Positions 25,079 to 34,088 of a stretch of DNA of 35,328 nucleotides are shown piece by piece. The notes under the pieces were generated by a model. The model ran no database searches and was not told the origin of the DNA. It saw nothing but the letters and a program-made list of their open reading frames with translations. The stretch is from the NCBI GenBank assembly GCA_905182025.1, contig CAJJAA010000054.1, positions 1 through 35,328 on the forward strand, in the 5' to 3' direction. This DNA comes from an uncultured OM182 clade bacterium (GTDB lineage: Bacteria > Pseudomonadota > Gammaproteobacteria > Pseudomonadales > Azotimanducaceae). Within the stretch, counting starts at the first letter, position 1. The number at the start of each line of letters is the position of its first letter. A program made the position numbers and the translations under genes.

Positions 25079-25683
25079 AGATGACAGAACTGATATTTGT
25101 ACGCCATGGCGAGATTGAAGCGAACGTTGATAAGCGTTGGCATGGTTCGACGGATAGTGAATTAAACAAGCAAGGTACCAACCAGGCACTTAAAGTCGGT
25201 CGGTATTTTGGTGAAAATAATCTAAGAATAGCGAAGATTTATAGTAGTCCGTTGAAGCGAACACTTGATACTGCTCAAGCCATCGGAGATCGCCTTGGGA
25301 TAACGCCGGAAACCCATGTTGGTCTTAGAGAATACGGTATTGGGGTACTTGAAGACACACTTTACGAGTCACTAGGTAGCGACCATCAATTCTTTGAAAA
25401 AATTGCGGCAGATCATAATTATGCACCTGATCAAGGTGAATCGCTGAACGGTGTCTGCGATAGATTTACCCAAGCACTTCTGCAGATTAAACAGAACCAT
25501 CCTGAGGAACGTATTGTTATTGTTAGTCACGGCGCGGCGATGGCCATCGCTTTTGCGAAAATTTTGAAAGGATCGCCTTTTCCTTTCTTTGATTACCATA
25601 TGTCGAACACTGGCGTAACGCACCTTGATTGGCTTTCTGAACCGGTGATTCGTGATTTTGATAATGTCACTCATCTTCAATAG
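25072..25683 (+). CDS. Histidine phosphatase (phosphoglycerate mutase-like)
   Basis: 203 residues, branch 1 histidine phosphatase. LIFVRHGEIEAN carries the phospho-acceptor H12; SSPLKRTLDTA gives the second Arg, REYGIG the acid residue, and VSHGAAMAI the second His. The substrate may be a sugar phosphate or other small phosphate; the sequence does not tell. ATG 25072 overlaps the gloA stop, while ATG 25081 in the same frame gives MTELIFVRHGE and is equally plausible. The close link with gloA suggests coupled translation. Confidence 0.9.
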   Translation: MVEMTELIFVRHGEIEANVDKRWHGSTDSELNKQGTNQALKVGRYFGENNLRIAKIYSSPLKRTLDTAQAIGDRLGITPETHVGLREYGIGVLEDTLYESLGSDHQFFEKIAADHNYAPDQGESLNGVCDRFTQALLQIKQNHPEERIVIVSHGAAMAIAFAKILKGSPFPFFDYHMSNTGVTHLDWLSEPVIRDFDNVTHLQ

Positions 25684-25868
25684 TTGCTGTTGATTGATTA
25701 TCTAAACAAGCAGATTAAACAACATTGAATGCATACGCGTCATTGCCAGTGGTTGCGTATTAAGGTACAACACAGTACAAGGCTTGCGTTAGACGATAGT
25801 TTGAGAAATGTAATAATCGATTGAGCCTAAACTTAGTTGTTAGCTTTACTAAATTACAAGGAGTCAAA

Positions 25869-27539
25869 ATGGTTGATAGTGTCGAGGAGCTTTCCGACCG
25901 TAAGTCCCAAGGCGTGGCGCTGAACCTAGCATTGGGTATCGACAGGGAAGAGATCCTTCAGGCGCTTTCCGACTTGATTGACCAGATGACTCGGCATCCC
26001 AGCGTTTTAGCAAATGTCTGGCAACATCTGATGAGTGAAACCACCGCGATCATGTTGGGCTTCAGTAGTCTGGATCTCAGCACGGACCGTCGTTTCTCCG
26101 ATCCCGCGTGGAACGACAACCCCTTCTACAAGCGTATTGGCCAATATTATCTTGCCGTAGGAAACTCACTTGATCACTGGCTTGATGAGAGTGAACTTAA
26201 CGATATGGATGAAAAGCGAGCGCGGTTTTTGCTTGGCATCCTAAAGGACATGCTGGCACCTGTGAACAATCTTTATAGCAATCCCACGGCATTAAAGATG
26301 CTGTTTGATAGCAAAGGTGAAAGTGTCGTCAATGGCATCAGAAACTTTCTTGATGATCTACGTCATAATCATGGCTACCCGGCGGTTGCAGACAGAAATG
26401 CGTTTGTCATAGGTAAAGACGTCGCTGCGAGCGACGGGGCAGTTGTCTATCGAAGTGAAGTGTTTGAATTACTTCAGTATGTACCAACCGTTGCTCAAAC
26501 CCACGAGCGCCCCTTCTTATATGTTTTCAGTCAGGTCAACCGGTTCTATCTTGGCGATCTGACGCCCGATAGAAGCCTTTTTCAAGAACTTCTTGCTGCA
26601 GGTATAACTGTTTTCGCAGTCAGTTGGCGTAACCCAACACCGAGTGATCGCGAGTGGAACCTCGAAACCTATGCCGAATCCGTTATTCAAGCGATCGAAG
26701 TCATGAAAGAAATTTCAGGACAACCGACGGTCAACGTGATGGGACTCTGTGCTGGTGGCATTACGACTGCTGCAGCCATTGGCTTGCTCAATGCTAAGGG
26801 CGATGAGTCTGTCCACAGCCATTCACTTTTCGTTAATATTCTCGACAATCGTCCTGAAGACAGCGACTTCGGACTGTTCGTTTCTGAACGTTCGATTGAG
26901 ATGCAAAAAAGTCGGGTTCAAGCCGCGGGTATATTCGATGAGAAGGACGTCTTTGAGATGTTTGCTTGGCTGACACCCGAAGAGAGTGTGATGGCTTTCT
27001 ATCGAGATAATTACCTGCTTGGCAAGAATCCCCCATTACATCCCTTGTTGTTTTGGTCAATGGACTACACCCGGGTATCCGCAGGTTTACAGTGTGATTA
27101 CTTGGACTTAGCCTGGGAGAATAAACTTGCAAAAAGAGAATTACGGCTCAACGGTAAGAACGTTGATCTGTCAAAGATAGAACATGATATGTACATCATG
27201 GCGGGAAGTACTGACCATATTACGCCGTGGCGAGGCTGTTATCGCACGACCCAGCTTTATGGTGGCAATGTTGAATTTGTGCTGACCAACCAAAATCATA
27301 CTCAGACGATCAGTAACAAACCAAATAAATACATGAAATATTGGATCGCGGAGCAACTTCCTGAAGATACGGATGAATGGATTAGCCTGGCTGAAGAGGT
27401 TAGCGGCTCTTGGCGGATTCACTGGATTGATTGGTTGAAGCAGCGTTCGGGTCCGTTACTGGACGCAAAGCAAGAACTTGGCTCGGCTGAGCATCCTGCC
27501 TTAGATGTCGCGCCGGGTCGTTATGTACTTGAAAGATAG
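25869..27539 (+). CDS. phaC: Poly(3-hydroxyalkanoate) synthase
   Basis: PhaC polymerises (R)-3-hydroxyacyl-CoA into storage polyester on granule surfaces. The 556 residues have the lipase-like box GLCAGG with C294, the acid D449 (AGSTDHITPW) and H477 (TNQNHTQTI), almost the spacing of class II enzymes (P. aeruginosa C296, D452, H480; 559 residues). WRNPTPSDREW is the usual active-site-near motif. The frame opens earlier (25821), but ATG 25869 has a perfect AAGGAG five bases upstream. No phaZ, phaD or phasin gene is adjacent; instead two GYD-domain genes follow on the same strand. The class II label is from spacing only. Confidence 0.93.
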   Translation: MVDSVEELSDRKSQGVALNLALGIDREEILQALSDLIDQMTRHPSVLANVWQHLMSETTAIMLGFSSLDLSTDRRFSDPAWNDNPFYKRIGQYYLAVGNSLDHWLDESELNDMDEKRARFLLGILKDMLAPVNNLYSNPTALKMLFDSKGESVVNGIRNFLDDLRHNHGYPAVADRNAFVIGKDVAASDGAVVYRSEVFELLQYVPTVAQTHERPFLYVFSQVNRFYLGDLTPDRSLFQELLAAGITVFAVSWRNPTPSDREWNLETYAESVIQAIEVMKEISGQPTVNVMGLCAGGITTAAAIGLLNAKGDESVHSHSLFVNILDNRPEDSDFGLFVSERSIEMQKSRVQAAGIFDEKDVFEMFAWLTPEESVMAFYRDNYLLGKNPPLHPLLFWSMDYTRVSAGLQCDYLDLAWENKLAKRELRLNGKNVDLSKIEHDMYIMAGSTDHITPWRGCYRTTQLYGGNVEFVLTNQNHTQTISNKPNKYMKYWIAEQLPEDTDEWISLAEEVSGSWRIHWIDWLKQRSGPLLDAKQELGSAEHPALDVAPGRYVLER

Positions 27540-27674
27540 TGCATTACCGCAGGTTTTCAGGCGCTCTAGCGAGACGATCTGAGCTTTGATCTACGTTTAA
27601 ATTGGACGTTACACCGCAGTCACTCTGCAGACGAAAATATTCATACCTGCCCAAAAGTGGCAAAAGGAGAATCA

Positions 27675-27980
27675 ATGGCTACTTACATCATGCTCAGTAA
27701 CTTGACTGACGATGGACGCAAGACGCTAAAAGAGCGTCCAGAACGTCTGAAAGAGGTCAACAAAGAAGTTGAATCGATGGGGGCGCGCGTCACTGCACAA
27801 TATGCAACGATGGGGGGTTATGATTTTGTTAATATCATCGAAGCACCTACAAACGAGGTGATGGCGCGACTGACCGTTGAGCTCGGTTCTCGAGGTTCTA
27901 TTCAAATTACGACATTACCCGCCATCGGCGTTGATGATTTTGTGGAGATGTTGAGCGGCAACGCACCTGGCGGAGAATAG
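27675..27980 (+). CDS. GYD domain protein
   Basis: 101 residues, a single GYD domain (ferredoxin-like alpha/beta fold). It starts MATYIMLSNLTDDGRKTL and holds the name-giving GGYD at about 51-54. The function is unknown; such proteins usually form oligomers. The frame opens at 27657, but ATG 27675 is chosen because AAAAGGAG lies five bases upstream. The next gene starts three bases after its stop and begins with a related domain, so the pair looks like a tandem duplication. It follows phaC by 135 bases. Confidence 0.88.
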   Translation: MATYIMLSNLTDDGRKTLKERPERLKEVNKEVESMGARVTAQYATMGGYDFVNIIEAPTNEVMARLTVELGSRGSIQITTLPAIGVDDFVEMLSGNAPGGE

Positions 27981-27983
27981 CAC

Positions 27984-29009
27984 GTGCCGGCCTATGTGCT
28001 GCTGACCCGGCTGACCCCGGACGGCATGAAAAAAGTGTTGCAAACGCCGGATGAATTGCGAGGTGTGCGCAGGACGTTGGAGGAATATGAGGCGACGGTT
28101 CTTGCCGATTATCATGTGCTCGGTAAATTTAACCACTGCATAATTTTCGAGGTGTCGGACAACTTTAGAGCCATGAAGGCCGCATTGCAGCTTGAACTAA
28201 CCCACCAACCGGAATCCATGTTACTGCCTGGTATTGATATTGACCTGTTTGAACGCATGGTTAAGCAAGAGATTCGGACTGAAGGTCCGCACGAATGGCA
28301 GGTTGAATGGTGGGCTAAAATCGCACGTGCTTCAATGCGCTGGTATCAATACTCCCGCTGGATGTGGAAGTACTGCAAACCTTTCACCGCAACGGGAAAA
28401 CAGCATTTTAAAGGCATTGATGGTCCCTGCATTGTTGTTGGCAACCACACCAGCCACTTTGATGCACTCGCGTTGTTTCATGGTCTGCCGCAGAAGATTA
28501 AGTGGAACATCTATTTTGGCGCGGCAGCGGACCGCTGGTTCCTCAAAGATGGTGGCGGCAGAAAAGAATTAGCGTTGCAGCCTTGGTATAACTCGCTGGT
28601 TGTTGGCAGTTTCCCAATAAAACGAGGCGGGGGATCGGCGACGCTTGAGTATTCACAGTGGTTACTCAAACAAGGTGGTAATTTGGCAATCTTTCCAGAA
28701 GGTACCCGCTCGACGAGTCGCAAATTGTCCCGTTTTAAGCATGGTGTCGCGATACTTGCGCTTAAGCAGAACGTGCCGATCGTGCCTTGCTACTTAACTG
28801 GACTAAACAAACTGCGACCTAAAGGTACCAACAAAATTTTCCCAGGCCCTGCATCGGCGAATTATCAAAAACCCATTTATCTGCCGAAGGATATTTCAAT
28901 TCCGGATGCTACTCGAATGATTTACGACGCCGTTAACGAGGTTCACCAACGCGTCATCAAGCATGGACCGCAAGCGGCCAATTCTGAGTGGCGCGAAAAG
29001 CGTCCATGA
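27984..29009 (+). CDS. GYD domain fused to a PlsC-type 1-acylglycerol-3-phosphate acyltransferase
   Basis: 341 residues in two parts. Residues 1-95 are a GYD-like domain aligned end to end with the protein encoded just upstream (YVLLTRLTPDGMKK against YIMLSNLTDDGRKT; GKFN in place of GGYD). Residues about 105-341 are a PlsC acyltransferase: VVGNHTSHFDAL has the catalytic HxxxxD (H155, D160), followed by FPIKRGGG (210-217), IFPEGTRS (236-243) and VPIVPCYLTG (264-273). PlsC enzymes acylate lysophosphatidate or other lysolipids at the membrane. The GYD part may sense or anchor. GTG 27984 has GGAG eight bases upstream and is only three bases from the previous stop, so the two are co-translated. 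Confidence 0.88.
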   Translation: MPAYVLLTRLTPDGMKKVLQTPDELRGVRRTLEEYEATVLADYHVLGKFNHCIIFEVSDNFRAMKAALQLELTHQPESMLLPGIDIDLFERMVKQEIRTEGPHEWQVEWWAKIARASMRWYQYSRWMWKYCKPFTATGKQHFKGIDGPCIVVGNHTSHFDALALFHGLPQKIKWNIYFGAAADRWFLKDGGGRKELALQPWYNSLVVGSFPIKRGGGSATLEYSQWLLKQGGNLAIFPEGTRSTSRKLSRFKHGVAILALKQNVPIVPCYLTGLNKLRPKGTNKIFPGPASANYQKPIYLPKDISIPDATRMIYDAVNEVHQRVIKHGPQAANSEWREKRP

Positions 29010-29454
29010 TGGGTTCTTCTAAATCGCTATCGTTTTATTTAAGTTAACCCATGGTGACAATATTCGGGCATTTTTGAACGCTCGAGTAAAGCTATTTTCG
29101 ATCTCGAGACGATGTGCTGACCAAAATAGTAGAAGCATCCTGTAAAAGAGCGAAAGATTTTTACTGAAGTTGAGGGTTTTAATCCACCGGGTCTATCTGT
29201 CGTTACCTACCGGCAGAATCGGCTGCTAAACTTGCGCGGCCACCCAGATATCACAAGTGCATTCACTTGCGGTTTGCGAATGCTCTGATATTTTTCAGAG
29301 CAAAGTTGAAAAACACTTCCTTTAGAAACGATAAGGTGTCGGCGCATCTGAATTCATGCGGAATGTCGATGTCTTGACGATGCGCCTATGCGACACTCCA
29401 TCTTCAAATGCACCCATTCGCTCAATTAACTTGGAAATATCAATTCTAACGCCT
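29010..29454. other. Intergenic region upstream of hrpB with two hairpins
   Basis: No gene was recognised. Two neighbouring perfect hairpins are present: CAAGTG and CACTTG (29254-29269, CATT loop), and TGCTCTGA and TCAGAGCA (29281-29302). Neither is followed by a T-run. From 29356 the hrpB frame is open, so the last 99 bases may be coding. Confidence 0.4.
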
Positions 29455-31986
29455 ATGTCCGCCAGCAACCTTACTCGGTCCGGATTGCCCATAGATGAAA
29501 TCCTTGAAGATCTAAAGCGCCAATTTCGGCAGGCTGATCAGGTTGTGCTTCAGGCACCGCCTGGTGCAGGTAAAACGACGATTGTACCGCTTGCGCTTAT
29601 TGCCGAAGCTTGGCTGGCTGATAAAAAAATTCTTGTTCTAGAACCGCGGCGTATTGCTGCAAAATCTGCAGCAATACGTATGGCGTCGCTTCTTAGCGAG
29701 CCGGTGGGTGAAACGGTCGGTTACAGAATGCGACTCGAGACAAAGGTGAGTAAATCAACCAAGATCGAGGTAATCACAGAGGGTATATTAGCCCGCATGC
29801 TTCAACAGGACCCCGCGTTAGAGCAGGCGGGGCTAGTGATTTTTGATGAATTTCACGAGCGCAATTTGGATTCAGACGTTGCCTTAGCATTATGCCTAAA
29901 GGGACGATCAATTTTTCGGGATTTGCAGCCGCTGAAGCTACTGGTGATGTCAGCGACCCTCGATAGTAAAAAAGTCGCAGACCTCATCGACGCACCGGTT
30001 GTGACAAGTCAGGGAAAACAGTTTCCCGTAGAGATTATTTATGTTGGCGCGAGCCAAGCCAGAGATCGGATTGCTGATCGCGTCGTCATGACAATCAGAA
30101 CCGCAATCAATGAAAACCCCACTAGCAGCATGTTGGTGTTTCTGCCTGGGCAGGGTGAAATTGGCCGAGTACGAGATGCGCTGTCAGGCCTGCCGAAAGA
30201 ACTCGAAGTGCATTGCTTGTACGGGAATCTCAGTCTGGCGCAACAGCAAGCGGCCATTGCGCCAGCAAAGGCGGGTATACATAAGATTGTGCTCGCCACC
30301 AATATTGCAGAAACTAGCCTGACCATCGAAGGCATTGACGTTGTGATCGATTCTGGACTTGCGAGAGAAGCTCGGTTCGATTCGGCGACGGGGATGACAC
30401 GATTGCATACGGTAAAAATTTCACAATCTTCAGCGACACAGCGATTAGGCCGAGCGGGGCGTTTGCGATCCGGCCGTTGCTACCGCCTTTGGTCCGAAGA
30501 ACAGCAACAACAACTTGCACAGCAATCAACACCCGAGATCCTCAATGCGGACCTGACACCATTTGCACTGCAGCTGCTGCATTGGGGCGTCTCTCATCCG
30601 AGTGAATTAGATTTGATGGATACGCCTTCGAATGGCCAATGGCAGACTTCCGTGTCCCTGTTGCGGCAACTTGGCGCCGTCGTTCCTGCGCAGGGACTAA
30701 CGAGCGATATTAGGCTCACTGCGATCGGTGAAGCTATGGCGACGTTGCCAACTCATCCTCGAATCGCTCACATGCTGATTTGTGGTAAAGCAATCGATGC
30801 TGTCGATACGGCGTGTTTGATGGCGGCGTTATTGTCTGATCGCGACCCGTTTGACCATCAGGCCGACATTAGCGCGCAGTTGGAAATTATGACAGGCGAA
30901 CGAAACTGTCCGCGACAATACAGAGGATGGTTGCAGAGAACACGCGATCTAGCCCGTCAGTTCGAGCGACAGTTATCCCGGATTGATGTTGAACAACCCT
31001 TGTTTACTGTGCTTCGCTCGCAGTTAGAAGGCTATTTGCTTGCTTGTGCTTACCCGGATCGTATCGCCCGAAAGAGACATTCAGGCGGCTATCAACTCGC
31101 TAACGGACGCAGTGCGAATCTGTCAGGCAATCAAAGTCTCGACAAACATCGATGGTTAGCAGCGGCGAATGTAGGTGGTTTAGCGAATAGTAAGGGCGAC
31201 ACAATTCGATCTGCGGCATGTCTGGACGAGGGGTTGTTTGATCAAGCTCTGGCGCACTTAAAGACACAAGACACCGTTGCTGAGTGGGATGATAAATCGA
31301 AGCGCTTTATTGCAGAAGAGCACACGTCCATTGGCAAGCACATTATCAACAGGAAAAAGTTGCAAACTGTGCCCCTGGAAATAAAAAATGCTGCCTTGAT
31401 CAATCATGTACGTGAGGCTGCCCTCAGCTCGTTGAACTGGACATCAGAGATCAGGCAATGGCAGGCTCGGGTTTCGCTGATCGGTAATACCTTGAATAAA
31501 CCTCACTGGCCCCGTGTCGATGACGAGTATCTTAAAGAGCAACTTGAGCAGTGGCTGATGCCATATCTCGATCCGGTAAGTACCTTAAAAGATATTCGGA
31601 AACTTGATCTGATGTCGATCATTGAATCAATGTTGACTTGGGAACAACAGGCTGAGCTCAAAGTACTCGCGCCGATGCGATTTAAAGTGCCGTCGGGCTC
31701 AAACATCGCGATCGACTACCTGCAATCACCGCCGGTGCTTGCAGTAAAGCTACAGGAGATGTTCGGCTGTGAACAAACACCACGATTGGTCTCCAACGCG
31801 GTCGTTGTTGTCGTTCACTTATTGTCACCAGCGGGTCGACCGCTTCAGATCACCCAAGATCTTGCGGGGTTCTGGCGATCCTCCTACCATCAAGTCAGAA
31901 AGGAAATGAATGGTCGCTATCCGAAACACCCGTGGCCAGAGAACCCACTGCAAGCACTGCCGACACGGCGAACTAAACCACGTTAG
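29455..31986 (+). CDS. hrpB: ATP-dependent helicase HrpB
   Basis: DEAH-type RNA helicase of the HrpB family. APPGAGKTT is Walker A, FDEFHERNLDSD is motif II (DEFH), VMSATLD is motif III, and IAETSLTIEGIDVVIDSG and QRLGRAGR are motifs V and VI. The C-terminal HrpB region (about 480-840) follows and ends near GRYPKHPWPENPL, typical for the family. The role in bacteria is unclear. The frame opens at 29356 (876 residues). ATG 29455 (843 residues) is preferred because HrpB proteins usually start shortly before the first helicase motif, but neither start has a good Shine-Dalgarno, so the start is uncertain. Confidence 0.94.
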   Translation: MSASNLTRSGLPIDEILEDLKRQFRQADQVVLQAPPGAGKTTIVPLALIAEAWLADKKILVLEPRRIAAKSAAIRMASLLSEPVGETVGYRMRLETKVSKSTKIEVITEGILARMLQQDPALEQAGLVIFDEFHERNLDSDVALALCLKGRSIFRDLQPLKLLVMSATLDSKKVADLIDAPVVTSQGKQFPVEIIYVGASQARDRIADRVVMTIRTAINENPTSSMLVFLPGQGEIGRVRDALSGLPKELEVHCLYGNLSLAQQQAAIAPAKAGIHKIVLATNIAETSLTIEGIDVVIDSGLAREARFDSATGMTRLHTVKISQSSATQRLGRAGRLRSGRCYRLWSEEQQQQLAQQSTPEILNADLTPFALQLLHWGVSHPSELDLMDTPSNGQWQTSVSLLRQLGAVVPAQGLTSDIRLTAIGEAMATLPTHPRIAHMLICGKAIDAVDTACLMAALLSDRDPFDHQADISAQLEIMTGERNCPRQYRGWLQRTRDLARQFERQLSRIDVEQPLFTVLRSQLEGYLLACAYPDRIARKRHSGGYQLANGRSANLSGNQSLDKHRWLAAANVGGLANSKGDTIRSAACLDEGLFDQALAHLKTQDTVAEWDDKSKRFIAEEHTSIGKHIINRKKLQTVPLEIKNAALINHVREAALSSLNWTSEIRQWQARVSLIGNTLNKPHWPRVDDEYLKEQLEQWLMPYLDPVSTLKDIRKLDLMSIIESMLTWEQQAELKVLAPMRFKVPSGSNIAIDYLQSPPVLAVKLQEMFGCEQTPRLVSNAVVVVVHLLSPAGRPLQITQDLAGFWRSSYHQVRKEMNGRYPKHPWPENPLQALPTRRTKPR

Positions 31987-32088
31987 ATGTAGCGAAGGTG
32001 TTTGCCAGCATTGCTGTCATCATTAGTTTGGTTTTGTTTACAAAACGTTAGGATGACAGACGCGTCAATTTCTGGAGAACGATTAGAC

Positions 32089-32364
32089 ATGATGATAGCT
32101 TTAGTTTGTTCCAATTGAGGGCAGCAGCGAAACCCCGGATGGTATTATAATTTGAAGAAGTATCCTCAGGCAGAACTTGCTTTTAGTACAGCCCTTGGTA
32201 ATTCACATACCGCAAAATTTGTCGCCACTGAGATGACAGATAACGACGAGTACGAAAGGCTTTGGCAAAAGGCTTGTGAGGTTTACATTGGTTATCCTAA
32301 ATATCAACTACGGGCAGCCAATCGACGGATGCCTATTATGTTGATGACACCCTTGGCTACCTAA
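32089..32364 (+). pseudogene. Remnant of a deazaflavin-dependent nitroreductase-like gene
   Basis: Read in one frame, the stretch gives ALVCSN, then a TGA (32116-32118), then GQQRNPGWYYNLKKYPQAEL, and later MTDNDEYERLWQKACEVY and GYPKYQLRAANRRMPIML to a TAA at 32364. This is the C-terminal half of the deazaflavin (F420)-dependent nitroreductase/DUF385 family, which has SNGG-x-x-x-NPGWYxNL at this place. The TGA replaces the first conserved Gly, and the N-terminal half (GRKSG region) is missing, so the gene is broken. A shorter frame from TTG 32152 is open but is only a fragment. Confidence 0.7.
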
Positions 32365-32448
32365 GAGAACCCTAATGGCATGCAATATTGGAATCCTCAG
32401 CGGTCCGCTGCAACTAATTACGTTAACGATGTGGGTGATAAAATAGAC

Positions 32449-34086
32449 ATGAGTGTTCGCGGCTCTAGCTTATTGTTAAGTGGTGTATTGATGTTGATGC
32501 TCAGTGTGTCGAACAGTGCCATGGCAGTATCAGGTCATGTCTATCTGAACGATCCAAGTGCCGGCGATTCTACCGCAAGCCGAATAGGACTTGAGGGTAT
32601 AGTGGTTAGCAATGGTGTTGATGTCACTCGTACGTTGGCTTCAGGCTATTATGCGATCGAAGACAGTGATAAAGAAGATGTTGGTGAATTCATTTTTGTG
32701 ACGCGTCAGGCCGGTTATGCCACGGATCAATGGTTCAAACCGGTCAGTGCAGAGTCTGTCGATTTTGTGATGTACAAAGTTGTGGAAGACTCGCCAACTG
32801 ACGAGGCGATATTCTTTATTCATCTGTCAGATAGTCACGTCTATGATCAACCGGAAGACTTTCTCATCTATTCAAGTCCACAGGTCCCTTGGTTTATCCC
32901 AGAGTTTGTCTACAACCTGATTGCCGTCGAGTTGCTCGAGAAGCAGTACGGTGATGAGGTTATCGATGAACTGCGACATGAACTTAAATTGGCTGGACGG
33001 ATACCCGAATCTGAAGCCTATTTCGATCGTACCGTTTATGCGGCTTACTCAAGCTACCTGAGGCAGCAAGGTTTGAACGAGCTCGACGGTACGATTCGAG
33101 CTGCTTTCTCTGAGATCAACGGTCTTACGCCGGATTTTGTCATTAATACCGGAGATCTGATCCTCGAGAGTAATCGTGGCACCGCGCAAGCGATACAGCG
33201 TTGGTTTGACTATTATCGAGATATTGAAAAAACCATTGAAGCACCTGTATACAACACCATCGGCAATAATGAATTAGCCGGCACAGAGCGGGACGATTTT
33301 CTGCCTTCGCAACAGGGGTACGGTAAGCGTTTGTTTAAGAAAAATCTCGGCCCGACTCACTTTAGTTTTGATTACGGGCAATACCACTTTGTTGCCCTCG
33401 ATACGCATTCGAAGGTCATCCAAAGTGACGCTTTGCCTGATGAGGATCAATATTGGAACTACGGTAAAATGACACGTGAGATATCCCAATGGTTAGATCA
33501 AGATCTACGGGTACATCAAAATCAGACATTGGTTGTGCTCAACCACGAACCCTTTCATCTAGATCCAAGTTGGCCATTTGATGAAGATCAGAGTGCAGAT
33601 GACGATGGCTTGTTTGCGATGCATCGCGTTGAATATGTTCTGTCCGGTCACACACACTATCGAAGTCACCAACGCATTGACGGTATTGAGCACCTGACCA
33701 CGGGTGCATTGTCTGGCATGCGATGGGTATTGCCAGCCTCAATTCACGAGCGCGGCTATCGTATGTTTTACAGCCTTGGCCGAGAGCTTGTTTCAATTTG
33801 GAAACCTTTAGCCGCGTCGACCATTGAGTTCGTTGAACCGCAGCTAGACGATAAAGATAGGCTCGTATTTGCAGCGATCGATAGTCGTGAGGCGTTCGTA
33901 AGTGTGTCTGTTAAGACGTCTGCCGGGGCAACAATCGGGGCCATTGATTTAAAACAGCTGAATCCTTATTTTTACGAATTCAGTAAAGCGAGCTTGCCTC
34001 AAGACATCACTGATACAGCGGTCACAATTATTGCCGTCAGTAGCTCAGGGCAAATCGTCAAAAAATCGCTCTCGCTACCGGAATAA
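32449..34086 (+). CDS. Exported calcineurin-like metallophosphoesterase with altered GNHE motif
   Basis: 545 residues. A signal peptide (hydrophobic to about SNSAMA) is followed by a beta-rich domain with SGYYAIEDSD, like the N-terminal domain of exported metallophosphoesterases. The phosphoesterase motifs come next: SDSH (D128, H130), NTGD (D236), GNNE (272-275), NHEP (H366) and SGHTH (H401, H403). GNHE is expected at the third motif; the His that donates a proton is Asn here (AAT, 33268-33270). Metal binding may remain but catalysis may be weak or different. The frame opens at 32380; ATG 32449 is chosen because it puts the signal peptide at the N-terminus. Its stop is two bases from the convergent PhyH gene's stop. 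Confidence 0.88.
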   Translation: MSVRGSSLLLSGVLMLMLSVSNSAMAVSGHVYLNDPSAGDSTASRIGLEGIVVSNGVDVTRTLASGYYAIEDSDKEDVGEFIFVTRQAGYATDQWFKPVSAESVDFVMYKVVEDSPTDEAIFFIHLSDSHVYDQPEDFLIYSSPQVPWFIPEFVYNLIAVELLEKQYGDEVIDELRHELKLAGRIPESEAYFDRTVYAAYSSYLRQQGLNELDGTIRAAFSEINGLTPDFVINTGDLILESNRGTAQAIQRWFDYYRDIEKTIEAPVYNTIGNNELAGTERDDFLPSQQGYGKRLFKKNLGPTHFSFDYGQYHFVALDTHSKVIQSDALPDEDQYWNYGKMTREISQWLDQDLRVHQNQTLVVLNHEPFHLDPSWPFDEDQSADDDGLFAMHRVEYVLSGHTHYRSHQRIDGIEHLTTGALSGMRWVLPASIHERGYRMFYSLGRELVSIWKPLAASTIEFVEPQLDDKDRLVFAAIDSREAFVSVSVKTSAGATIGAIDLKQLNPYFYEFSKASLPQDITDTAVTIIAVSSSGQIVKKSLSLPE

Positions 34087-34088
34087 AT

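Noticed and set aside
29281..29302. Terminator for the GYD-PlsC gene
   Set aside because: A perfect 8-bp hairpin but without a T-run, and about 270 bases after the stop codon.
32116..32118. Second selenocysteine codon in the nitroreductase-like fragment
   Set aside because: The family has Gly, not Cys, at this position, no SECIS-like hairpin follows at the right distance, and the N-terminal half is missing; a nonsense mutation is simpler.
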